A stretch of DNA of 64,000 bases from Cryphonectria parasitica EP155 (taxonomy: Eukaryota; Ascomycota; Sordariomycetes; Diaporthales; Cryphonectriaceae): contig NW_024468909.1 in the NCBI RefSeq assembly GCF_011745365.1, forward strand, positions 2,666,001 through 2,730,000, given 5' to 3'. This document shows, piece by piece, positions 45,960 through 57,092 of the stretch. Position numbers and translations under genes: made by a program. A model generated the notes under the pieces. That model was not told where the DNA came from. It did not search any database and saw only the letters and a list, made by a program, of their open reading frames with translations. How positions within the stretch are numbered: position 1 is the stretch's first letter; each line of letters starts with the position of its first letter.

Positions 45960-46256
45960 ATGACCCAATGGCTGGCTTGTTCTCCAGGTGGTCCAGGATG
46001 GGTAGCCTTGATGTACGCTGCTGTGACTTTCGTAGTCATCGGCGCAGCGGAGGGGGCGCGGCGGGCCTTCTCACAGCTTGGCGCTGCACATGTCTCGGAC
46101 CCTTCAGGTCCGGGCGAGATAGTGGACATTCCAAGACAGTCTCTCGTCTATCTTGCACTTACAATGCTAAAGACACTGACAGTGTCGGGTCTTTCGCATC
46201 TATATGAGCTGTCAGAAAATCTATACCGACCTGGATTTGGTCTCTTCAAAGACTGA
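45960..46256 (+). CDS. unresolved small ORF with one hydrophobic segment
   Basis: A 98-codon ORF from ATG at 45960 has a plausible membrane helix (WVALMYAAVTFVVIGAAEGA) and a protein-like second half (IPRQSLVYLALTMLKTLTV). The opposite strand also carries an ORF flanked by good donors (GTAAGT near 46163, GTGAGT near 45887), so coding strand is undecided. I do not recognise either product. Either could be a fragment of a spliced gene. Listed at low confidence because nothing else explains the stretch. Confidence 0.22.
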   Translation: MTQWLACSPGGPGWVALMYAAVTFVVIGAAEGARRAFSQLGAAHVSDPSGPGEIVDIPRQSLVYLALTMLKTLTVSGLSHLYELSENLYRPGFGLFKD

Positions 46257-46307
46257 TCCTAGATCAAGTCTCAAATGACAGACATGGTGGGACTGACCGA
46301 TAATTGT

Positions 46308-47978
46308 TCAGCCTGATTGCTGCACGAAGTGAAGGTCCTGGAGCCGAGCTGGATCGGTGCTCCTGATGTGGGCCGTGTAGTCCATGTGGATCCTCTCCAG
46401 TGTGTTCAGGCTGTCCTTGAGGCGGCTGAGCTGCATCATGACCGTGGGACCGTCAAGCTGACCGAGTTCGTGGACAATGCTGGGCAGGCCAGTTTGGATG
46501 GTGGACCATTCCTCTCGGAGTTTTGCTGACATGTCAACCTTGACTGGCACCTGGGGTTGCATCTTCGGGCTGGTCTTGCGGGATTTGGGAGACTTGCGAC
46601 CGGTGTTGTTGGCGTTCGCGTCGCTCTTCCTCTTCCTGGATCTGGCGGCATCCTTGCGTCCGTCCTCGTCAGGCGAGGGAGGCGCGGCGTTGTGGACACG
46701 CTGCATGTGGTCATGGAGGTTCCACTTGCGAGGGAAGCCATTCCCGGGTTGGGCACGGTCACATCCACTGAAGGTGCAAGGGTAAGGCTTGGTTCCGTGG
46801 CCATGCATACCGTGCGCCTCCCTCTCGTGTCGGAGCAGGCAGGCCGTGGAGGAGAAGGGGAGTTCCTTGCAGCTCTCCATCTTGCAACGGTAGGGCTTCA
46901 GGTGGGAATCAACGAATTTGCTGTTGTGAAGAAGATCATGAGTATGAGGACAAATGTTGAGCCAAGGAATCTCGGAGACGACTTACTCGTAGTTGCACTT
47001 GAGCTTCTCTGGTCTGTGGCAGCAACCCGTTTGTCCCTCCCAAGGGCAGTGGTAGAGGCCATCGGCTTGGGGCAGTGCGGTCCTGTAGAGCGGATGGTCC
47101 CTGGCATTCTCACCTTCGCCACCAGGAAGTGAAGCGGCCCAGTCCTGCAGCTGGACCTGCTCGTCACCTCCAACGGCCGACATGCTGATCTCGAGGTTCG
47201 AACCAGTCATCATGGGCTGGATAGCAGGGCCGGTCAGGCTGAAGTTATCCATGACAGGGATGCTAGGGGAGCCGGACGAGACACTGGTGTTGGGGGAGCT
47301 TTGTAGGTAGGGGCCCCAATTGTCATCCTTTGGTGTTGTCACCTCGCTCAGGTTGTCCCAAGTCGTGGCAGGTGAGCCACCGGACACGCTGGTCTCGAAG
47401 TTCAGGTTCACGGGGTCGACGTGCTGGGGGGCAGCAAAGTCATCCAGGCCTGAGGAAGCACCGTGTCCATCCATGTGGGAGTACATAATCTCCGGCGTTG
47501 TCGTCAGACTGTGGGACTGCTGGAAAAGGAACTGGGAGTCCATGGAACGACCATTTCCCTGGAGTCCGTCCGTGTAGGTAGTGGATTCATTACCTGTCAT
47601 GTCAAAGTTTGACGCTTGAGAAGCGCATTGTGACATTGTTGACTGGAGCCCGGATGGGCTCCTGCTCGGAAGCGAGTCGGTAGTCTTGTGGCTAGACGCA
47701 GAACCCTTGGAGCAGATTCGACGCATCGGCTCGGCCTTTTGAGTCTGGTTCTGGCAGACTGCTGGTGCAGCTGGCATCCAGATATTCTGAAAATCATCCA
47801 CGGTCTCCATGCGGTTCCTTGTGGGAAAGGGGCCCAGTGGGAAGAAGTCCTCGGATTCTCCCTGGTCCGCAAAGAAGTTCTGTGAGCCTGCTACTGTCGC
47901 ATTGTCCCATGCTGATCCTGACGGACCAGTTGATGGTCCTGTTTGAGAAAAAGAGAAAATTCCTGAAGCTGAAGACAT
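46308..47978 (-). CDS. C2H2 zinc-finger transcription factor
   Basis: Two exons, 47978-46987 and 46920-46308, encode 534 residues. Residues 1-300 are Ser/Thr/Gln-rich with acidic patches (a likely activation region). From about 309 come zinc-finger units: an atypical first one (YHCPWEGQTGC...), a second with YRCKMESC and LLRHEREAH (Cys343/Cys348), and a third with YPCTFSGCD and HDHMQRVH. The intron (GTAAGT..CAG, 66 bp) interrupts between fingers one and two. A basic stretch RKRKSDANANNTGRK follows, a probable nuclear localisation signal. The target genes are unknown. The frame is open upstream to an ATG at 48122 encoding a hydrophobic run; I prefer 47978 because an intron 3' end (CTGAC..CTCAG) seems to lie between. 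Confidence 0.85.
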
Positions 47979-50900
47979 GGGCTGAGAATAACTGTAGTCG
48001 CTGAGTCGAAAGGTCAGTGTCCTGTGTCTCCACAAACCCCTTGCCGAATTGAATGCTACAGTCCCGAGAAGAAAAAACAAGACCCAAAGTAGGAAAACAA
48101 AATCAAGCCAGAGGCTGTTCATCAAGATGATACAACTTTGTTCTGTATCGATAGGTTAGTTTTTACACCAACAAAAATCTCTGACAGGATTTTTACAGAC
48201 CAAATTGAGAATAAGCCATGTGACCCGACAAGAGGCATCTTGCATTCAAGGGCCGGGGTTGTTTGGAAGTCCATTTGAATTGAAGTGCATCCAGGCAAAT
48301 AGAAGGTCCAGATACAAGCGGAAGAGCGAGTCAACGGTTCATCCCATTGGTCGAGGACACGGCAAAAGCAGTGGCAATAAGACATTGGACAACAGTAATC
48401 AAAGAGAGCGGGGCAGCGTCCCGTTGTCGTGTGCAGTGTCGTGTGCAGTGTCGTCCTCAAGTTGGATCCAGGGCAGTGAGCAAGTATAAACCAGAACGTC
48501 CTTTGGGGGTTGATTCCTAACGGTTTTTCTTGTGCGGCAGCACGGGGCAATCAAAATAAAATTGCCGAGTCCTCAGGCGCCAGTAACGCTGATTTGGTAG
48601 GTTCCCAGAAAGAACAAGGCTCCAGGATCACATCTCAAGTGATAATGTCGAGACCGCAGAGGCAGACCAGTCCAATCCAGTTTCTCCGAATTGGCCAAAA
48701 GCAGTGCGCAAGGTGTCGATTCCACGGCAGAGAACAAAAAAGACGCCAGTGATATGCAGGGTACTAACAGTCCAACGGCCGGAAGCTGTTGCTAGTATGC
48801 CAAGGCGAGGTTATACTTACCTGGGCATCACAAGGTGACGCACGACGCTTTCATACGTCTATGTTGTAATGATCAGATCCTTGGTCCTTCAGGGACGGCT
48901 CGTCCACATGTCCATGAGTGAGGGCATGCACGACAAAAAGGTACCTGGTAATATCCATAGTCCTGTGGAATGTCGATATCCTGGTTGGTGAAGAATGGGC
49001 CTGTCCTGTCGTCCAAAACGGCTTATGGTGGTATGGCAAGATTTCCGCTCCAGGTTGACAGGTTTGGATGATATACATGATTTCTCATCACACCAAAACG
49101 GTGAAATTTCCAAAACACAAAAACGCCTCCCAGGGAAATTAGACAAGGGAAAAGGTTAAAATAGTATACCTCGTAGTAGTAGTAGCAGTAACAGTCTGCA
49201 TTCTCCTGTTATTTGGGTCCATTGTGTATCCGGTAGGGTCCGAGTGGTTTGTAGAGACCATGATGGAAATGTTCCTCCAGAGATTCCTGGGTGAGCGGAG
49301 TTGCTCAGGGTCCTTTGTGGTTTGAGAGTATCACACGCTTGACAAAATTGATCAAGGTATGACACCACCTGGATGGTATAGACCTCAGAGGGCACAACGA
49401 TATAGTTGTGGTCTTCTCAGCAGCAGCAGCAGAAAGCAGCAACAGCAGAGAACGCGAGCCTTGGGAAAGGAAATCAACGGCAAGTTTTCAGAACGGCCTG
49501 TTCTGTTTTCTTTCTTTGCTTGGAATTGTTCGTAGAGATGTCCAAAAGGGAAAAAAAGGATTGCAGCAGATGGACGGAAGAGACAAGAAGGATCCTCTGT
49601 GGTTGAACAAGAACAACGAGATAGTGAGAGCAAGTAGCACTCGAAGGGCAAAGTCCAGGGCCGGGTCAGGTTGTGGATAGATAAGAGGTGGCGAAAGGTC
49701 AACGAGACAGCGGGAGATCAGCAGGGGACATCCAGAGTGGGTTGTGAGGTTGGGCAGAAATGGTCCGATGGGTTGCTGTATGGTGACGGTGATGACGATG
49801 TTGATGAGGAAAAGAAGAGAAAGCACGGGGAAGGTTGGGCACTGAGAGGGACACGGTTGGGTTTTAAGCTTGCAGATGGGCCTACAGGGTCATGACAGGG
49901 CCTGAACCTGCAATTATTGCCTTGAAATTGGTGTGACCCACTGTGCTGCGCTGGCAGACGGCCACTGGACACAGGTGCCCTGTTCGCGACCCCACCGCAC
50001 TGTTTGAGGACGCAGTTATCCCTGTAGGTGGTCCTTCCCTAGTCACTGCCAAGCAAATCAACGTCAGTCCCCGCCCCCCCCTTTGATTGCTCTTTCCTCC
50101 CAACGTCCCACTCGAGCACCTCCCCTCGTGCTTCGCTGTCCATCACGAGCACCAACAGACACAGCAAGTCGGCCTCATCACGGCGCCTCCTCATACCAAT
50201 ATCGTCCCATCACCTTCTGTAAAGGAACACTAGATATGCACTCCCGTACGGGCTGTCACATTGGCCGCAGCAGAACGAGTCGCGAGGTGTGAGCTGGCTC
50301 TCGACGCCTGCAGCTATCATTCGTCTGTGCCCTCTCACCGACTCCTTCTCGTGTGCGTGGCTGGCTGGTCGTCAGCTTCACCTGCATTATCAAAAGGACC
50401 ACATGCTCTGCTTCCAGCACTTCCGGGGTACAGAGCCGGGCGTGTAGGATACCTCCTCCAGCCATCCCCAGCCAGCCCCCAGCCAGTAGTCCGCGACAAC
50501 ACAGCAGTCAGGAAGGTATGCCACGACACTCAACTGGCCAGCATGCTTCATGCGAGGACAGCGCATCCATGCAGGCAGGCAGTCCAATTTCTTATCACGC
50601 CAAGGTTCGTGCATAAGTGCTCCACGCGCGGGACGCTCGGGGCGTCTCTCCCACCAGTCATTCGCGACCCTCATCCGGAATTGAGAGCAATCCGGTTCCA
50701 TCGGCTCGAAATTTGGCCTGGGCGACGTACTCCATCTCTGATAAGCTCATGATTCGGTCGATTCCCTGCATGCCCAGAGAAAACTTGATAATATTTGAAT
50801 GCTAACGCGGCTAGCGATGAGGTGGGGAGTCTCGGCGTCCTGGTGCTCAGACTTCTCGTGTTGATCCCAATAGCGAGGACCAAGTTTCACCTGGCTTGTT

Positions 50901-53900
50901 ATTGTCCCTCTGCTCCAACAACGACGCTGGCAAACTGGGAAGCTGCGCAGAGCCCCCCACTGTTGGTGGGATCTGCCAAAAACCTCGAGATGAAAGCCTC
51001 ACCGCTTCGGCTCGGGTATGAGCTGGCTGGTCCTTTGGTAACAGATCTCCAGTACTGTACAGCCTCGCTCTCACGATGACACAATCAGTGAGCCCGGCAA
51101 CAGAAGGCGTCGAAATGGTTACCGTTTGGATTGGAATGCGTGCCATCTTTGTCGTGCAGCTCTTTCTTCTCTCAGTGCCTGTGCTAATAGACCTGCGTTC
51201 TTCCGGGACCTGCAGCGGTACCGCCTACAGAGCTGTTTCCTGGTGCTTTCTAATGTGAGCGATAGAATCGAGTCATCCCAGTCTTCGTGCCCAGGTCATG
51301 CATGGCCTTTGGATGCCCCCTCCCCTTTCTTTTCCTTTCTTTTCTTTTTTTATAGGGTTGAATGTTGTTTCCTCTTGTTATCCTCTTCTAATACCTCTGA
51401 ATACCTGATGGATTGGCGTCGTGAAGTCATCTGAATTCCGGGCCCGACCTGACGCGGACTGCTGTGAAAAGCAAGTGTCAAAAGGACTGCTCGCCCTCAT
51501 GGCTCGGCTGAGATGAACAGGACGACCCCGGGATGGCTCACGCAATTCTCGATACGCACAGCCTCCTCGGCTCCAGCTTATTAGTAGGGCAGTTCTGACA
51601 CTGGCTAAGAAAATTCTCAAGTGCGCACAAGGGCACTTTGTAAACCTGGGCCGTCGTCATTGGGGGACGACATGTTCCGGGAACAGACCTTTCGTTGATG
51701 GCAATTGTCTTTCTGCCCTTTTTGTCTATGGAATTTTCATTCGAGTCTGCGCTTTCTACTGCTGGATCGGCCACCCACGGAGACATGGTAAATGCGGCCA
51801 CACTTTTCAATCCATCAAACAACACAATGAGCGTCCGAAGGTGCAGTCTCCTTGAGTCTCGACCACAGATGGGCCTGATTCCATGCTGACCACATCAATT
51901 TCATCTTTGCTCTCGCAACCAGGTCTGACTTGGTGTGGAGGAAGAAACTCCGAGGAGAGGCGGATGGAAGGCGGCCGAATGGATAGTCTAACCAACGTGG
52001 TGAACATGAGGGGAAGCGAGGATTCAGCTCGTCTTGGGAAATGGGATCTGGGAAGAACGACTATCCTTTGGTTAAGTTATTGGAGCGGATATCACACGAT
52101 TGGACTGACAGGAATCTAGGGCAAAGGCTTGGTTACAACGCACATGATCTCATGCAAATGCAATGGCTCCTTCCAAGACTGGCATTGATGTCAGCAAAGA
52201 AGACCACCAGAATCTACCAATTACTGTGTCCGCTGGCAGCGAAAGCAGCACAGTATTTACTAGCTCCTAAAGGAGTGCATGGTTTCCGAGACTGATTGGA
52301 CCATCTAGACCTTCGATACGCGAGGTACCAAGAGCAGAAGCAACTTTCTGAGCAATATCATGAGCAATATTCTCGACACTGCAACGCAGACACCACTCAA
52401 AGACCCAACCTCAGCGATGCATGGCAGGCCTGAGGCCCAATCCAGAGCGTACATGGACCCGCTTGTCGTGACACCAACCGCGCCGCCACTTAATTTCTCA
52501 CATCTCATGTGCGACATATTTCGAAATCCCGGATGCAGACGAGCTGAACGCAGGCACCCTGGAGGGGGAATGGGCTCGAACGGTGGCTGATTACTCGGGC
52601 GTCTGTCTCTAGAACCAGGACAGCTGGATGGTAAGAGGAGGTATTGATGCCCAACCTGCAAAGGGCTTTCAAATTGATCATTTGGTTGGTCCGCGAACAT
52701 CCAAGTCAGACCGCCGCCTCTGGAGGTAAGCGCCTCTGCATCGCGAAGAGAAGACCTGCACGGCGATTGTATAATGGGCCTGGCAGGGTGAATGGCGTCG
52801 TGGAGCCACTGACGATCCCACAGGAATCGTCCAGCCTACAGTCTGAAGATTCGTGCCCGCGTGGTCTCCGTTGCGATGGTCAGCAGGAGGCCGAGATGCA
52901 ACCCATCCGTCACTACTCTGCTGAACCGCGTAAAGCCCGTCAGGATACTACCTTAGCCTCCCACTCCCTGAGACCAAGCCGCTGGTGCAGCTGGCATCGT
53001 GCAGTCATGACCCCGTTCTTGCGCGCAGAGCGCAGAGAGGCAAGTGGCGGCAACAAGTCGCATTCTGTCAGATCAGAACACACCATTAGTCTGTCCGTAA
53101 GCGCGCCATGCCGGAGACTCAATGCCTCAGTCCGTCAGTGCCCGACGATTTAGCATTTGGGGAGGTTGCAGACGCATGCAGCAATTCGTCTAATCAGCGT
53201 CATTCCCCCCAAGCAGTCTGGCAATGGTTTCAGTGTTTCAAGAACCGACATAGAATAGATATATTTGTGTGGTGTTCTGACCCGGTGGTGCAGCTTGCGA
53301 CAGCAACGACTCGGCCGAATCACCAAGGTGGCAGACATGGCACCAGAACAGGTACGAACAGCAACCGCGTGAAAAGTCATCAGACCCGACGTGTTGATAG
53401 CAGCATGGGCTTTCTGGACTGTCAATCCACTAGGCCGGTCAGATCTCACGACCATAAGCGAATTCCAAAGAAAAAGCAACGTTGAGAACAGTCGCATCAC
53501 CCCTTCGCTTGCAATAAGTGGAATAAATGGACACCACCCTTCGTGGTTTTGCGGATGGAAGAAGTTGAGTCAGTCCATCTGCAGAGTGACCATCATTGAT
53601 GACCGAGGCTGAGACCGAGCCGCCATGGCTTACTCAGGGTGTGCATTTGTGCATGCTGGTTTCTGCTTCATTTGCATACCTGGATACATCCCATCAGAAT
53701 ATACAAGACAGTGATCTTTTGCTGCTGTGTGCCATCCCGGCATATCGAGCCTATCACCGGCTTGCGCTTTGCACCTTAGGAGCCATGCCTTTTTTTTTTG
53801 TTCCTTTTTTAATTTATTTTTAACCACCCCCCCCCCCCTCTTCTTCCTCTTTTTCTTAGGGGGGTGAGATGACCACCTGCGGGTCTGGCATCAATGCTTT

Positions 53901-55430
53901 TCGTTGGGCTGCAGTTCTGCATATTTCACTGCCCAACGTAACCAGTGCGCTGTCACCATGCCCAAGCGACCTGGGGAGGCCCCTGCAAAACCTGGCATTC
54001 CTCCAGATCCCAACCTGGATACCACTTCCACCTTTGGGCCACATCGCAACGTCGCGTCGAGGCCCAACGGGTACCATCTTGTTCGCCCGCTGAAGCTGAC
54101 AGCCCGGTGTCTGCTCGAGGGGGTAGGCTTGCTGCTCGTGAGCAGGAGAAAGTGCGGGGACTTACAGCCAGATGTGCTGGTCTGGGATCTCCCTGGAACC
54201 GAACCAGCTCTTCTGTCACATCTCACACGTTCAGACACGCAATCATCCTTGACACAGTTCAGGGTCGAGAAGAAGCAGCTGGCCGTCGTGTGTGGTACGG
54301 TACGGCAAAGCATGCTGGGGTTGCTTTCTCTGACACGCCCGACTTCTGGTTCTGTCGCCCGCCTCCACGGGAATTGCTTGCAGCTTGTGGCTCGATGGTG
54401 TAAGTCCGCTGTTCCTGGTCGTGTGTGGATCCTAGTGGCGACTTGAGGACATCGTGTCGATATTGTCTCCAGCCTTGATTCATCCTGCCGCCCAGCTCGT
54501 GAGGTAGTCTTCGGCCCTCATCTCGAGGTTCCTTTCTTGCCACTCGCCGAGAATAGATAAAATCAACCCCCCGGGACTCCGAATCTTTGTCGGCACATTT
54601 TGGTAAACTGGTTCACCGATCTGGACCCGTTCTGACCAGCCAAGGTCTGAGGAGAGAAAAAGAAAGAAGAACAAAGGCAGTCTGTCGCTTCTTAAGCATT
54701 CCGCTGCGAGAAACAGCTGCTTCACCGCATCATACCATTCCAGAGGACAACCCAAGGACGAAGGGCTTTTGTACGAGTCGCCGTCCGCTTCGAACCCGAG
54801 CGCATCACCGAAAGACACACATTTCCGAGACTAGGACCAACTGCAATAGCCGTGGATCTCCTGGTAACGGGACCAATACTGCCAGAGGACATCCAGGAGT
54901 AAAGCATTACTTGACCTGACAAAAAAACAAAACAAAAAAAAAGAAAAAAAAAGGACCTTCCTTGGACCATTTTTGCTTTGAGCACTCCAGTGGAATATCT
55001 TGGACTCGTGTGTGTGTGCCGCGGCCACATGCTTCCCCTTCTCTAGACTGACTGTTTATCTGCTTGTTTTTTTTTCTTCTTGTCCTGCTCGTGTTTTTCT
55101 CCCAGTGGCCGGTCCAGGTTTTCGTCCCTGTCTCGAACCAAATTTTTTTCTTTTCTTTTTTTCGTTGGATATCCGGATACCCGACCCGTGGACACGGAGT
55201 GGATTCTCAAGATGGCACAGCCGGAATATTCCTACAGGAGCTCCAAAGGACCTTGGGCGACACGAAGGTGCGGACTACGAGATGTGATCCCCTGCTACGG
55301 ACTGCGCGCCCGCTAACTCTGAAGGTAAAGCCCGGTGGTATATCAGGAGCCATTCTCCAGCAGAGGAAGTTATGATAATGTTAATACATCATACAACAAC
55401 CCGCAGAGGTAAGGGCAGAACAAGATTCAT
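47979..55430. other. 7.4 kb gene-poor region between two regulators
   Basis: I can support no gene here. The part up to about 50000 is likely promoter and leader of the C2H2 gene and has CAG-type repeats (about 49420-49450) and a 14-bp tandem (about 48424-48452, GTGTCGTGTGCA units). The part from about 53800 is likely the leader of the next gene, with a C12 run (53827-53838) and A-rich and T-rich patches at 54920-55160. ORFs at 52647-53153 and 53904-54446 have random-looking composition. Non-coding transcripts are possible but cannot be seen from sequence. Confidence 0.45.
53827..53838. repeat. C12 homopolymer
   Basis: Twelve consecutive C directly after a T-rich stretch, seen directly. Confidence 0.9.
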
Positions 55431-56462
55431 ATGCAACCCCCCACCACCCCTGGAAAGTTGGGCGCCGATGATGACGATCCCCTGCGAAGTACAACGTACG
55501 GAGCGAGCATCTCAGCCTATAGTCTCCCGGGGAGCACCTCAGCAGCAGCAGCAATAACGACCAGTCATGGACGATCGGAGACGACCTATCCAACCGCCCA
55601 ATCCTACAACTGCTCCTCCTCCGCCAGCAGCAGACCTCTGGCGGTGACATACGGGACCACAGGAACATTGTCACAAAAACAACAACAGGCACAACAACAA
55701 CAACAAGCCTATGGGTCATTCAAGAGCTCCAGCCCTCCAAACTGGGATTCGCAAGGACGATATTCGCCAGTAGACCCGATGGATGACCTCATGGCTTCCC
55801 CAAGCCTCTCAGACTACTCGATGGGCGAGAGCACCGGGACCACCCCGCCGGGCAAGCACAAGACATCCTCCAACGGCAAGCGCTCGCAGCGGAGACCTTC
55901 CAATCGCGACGAGTTCGACGGCCCGCATCAGTTTCTCCAGCGGCCCCCGCCAGAATACATCGCGATGCAGGAGCGGGAACTGCCCCATCTGCCCACCAAC
56001 CTGCTCGTGCAGGAACAGGACAGCGTGCTTTCGCAGGTTAATGACCGCCTGTCGCAGTGTGCGTACGACTTCGTCGCCAAGTATCAGTTCCCAATCCCCC
56101 TCACCCAGGACATGCGGCCCGTTGAGCGCCCCCACGACCGTGAGTGGACAGAGTGGGTGTACCTGCTCAAGCGGCTAGCGACCAAGAGACGGATCCCAGC
56201 GCGGGTCCTGTACAACGGCCAGATCAAGCAGTTTGTCACGATCCTCGAGAACAGCCTGGAAATGAGGCACGCCGCCAAACACCAGAGCCGGCCCCTCAAG
56301 GACGACAGGAACATCCTGCAGCTGATCAGCGCCGGGATCCAGGTTGCAAAGATACTAAAGGATGCCCAGGCCATGGACTACCTGGACAGGCTGTACATCT
56401 CCACCGAACAGCAGATACAGGAGAGGGCCAAGGCTGCCGCCATGAGATTCAACCGGGTCTGA
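55431..56462 (+). CDS. conserved fungal protein of unknown function, disordered N-terminus
   Basis: A single exon of 343 residues starting MQPPTTPGKLGADDDD. Residues 1-170 are low complexity (Ser/Ala/Gln, with Gln-rich runs at about 85-97 and the basic patch KRSQRRPSNRDEF). Residues 175-343 look folded and conserved: PPPEYIAMQERELPHLPTNL, EWTEWVYLLKRLATKRR, IKQFVTILENSLEMRHAAK and LISAGIQVAKILKDAQAMDY, all predicted helical. There is no membrane segment or known catalytic motif. The architecture and the long upstream region suggest a nuclear regulator or scaffold, but that is inference. I do not recognise the family name. The start is the first ATG in frame; an upstream exon is possible because GGTAAGGG occurs at 55408. 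Confidence 0.78.
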   Translation: MQPPTTPGKLGADDDDPLRSTTYGASISAYSLPGSTSAAAAITTSHGRSETTYPTAQSYNCSSSASSRPLAVTYGTTGTLSQKQQQAQQQQQAYGSFKSSSPPNWDSQGRYSPVDPMDDLMASPSLSDYSMGESTGTTPPGKHKTSSNGKRSQRRPSNRDEFDGPHQFLQRPPPEYIAMQERELPHLPTNLLVQEQDSVLSQVNDRLSQCAYDFVAKYQFPIPLTQDMRPVERPHDREWTEWVYLLKRLATKRRIPARVLYNGQIKQFVTILENSLEMRHAAKHQSRPLKDDRNILQLISAGIQVAKILKDAQAMDYLDRLYISTEQQIQERAKAAAMRFNRV

Positions 56463-57063
56463 CGAGTAAGACAAAAAGAGAAGAAGAAAAGGGTTTTTTA
56501 CCACCCTTACCTACCTGGCCACCTCTGGACAAAACCAGGGCCTGGTGATGGGAAGAGTCGGCGTGACTTTGACTCACGACGCTTGAATATCTTTTCCACC
56601 AACGGTGCTTCCATTCAATTCGATTTGAATATATACTCACCGAATACGTTGCAGTTGCCAAACAAGAGAAAAAGACGTCTCCAGCACAGGTCTTGCGGAG
56701 ACAAAAGGACGGCGCCATTGGGTATTGCCACCGGCCGAGGCCAAATAAGGCTGAGGGTTACCTTTGTTGTATGAAATACGGGACAACGAACCACAGATCT
56801 TGAAACGTTTCAGCGTAAATAAAAGGGTTCAGCAAAGGAGCAGGAGGGGTATGGGAATGGGAAAAAGGGGAAAGACAAAAACAAAGAGAGAGAGAATGTG
56901 AGAGAGGAGGGAGGGGGTACGACGACGAAGCTTCGTGCTTCTATTGTTGTCGGGCACCCTCTCTTTATAATCCTTTTTTGGGCATGACTGGACGACACAA
57001 ACAACTCTTCTTGCTTACCTGGATTATTGTTTTCTCACGAATCGGCACGATCCGAGGGTAACA

Positions 57064-57092
57064 GAGGGAGGGAGGGAGGGAGGGAGGGGGAG
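57064..57092 (+). repeat. (GGGA)n tract, G-quadruplex-capable
   Basis: Six or more runs of three or more G, separated by single A, on the plus strand. Such a tract meets the G3+N1-7 pattern for G-quadruplexes. Folding in vivo is not shown. Confidence 0.8.

Noticed and set aside
47190..47215. GGTTCGAACC sequence resembling a tRNA B box
   Set aside because: It lies inside the C2H2 coding exon with no flanking tRNA fold.
52647..53153. 168-codon plus-strand ORF
   Set aside because: Random-looking composition, no domain, no splice-linked neighbours.
53904..54446. 180-codon plus-strand ORF overlapping several other ORFs
   Set aside because: All three frames and both strands are open here because stop codons are sparse in GC-rich sequence; none is protein-like.
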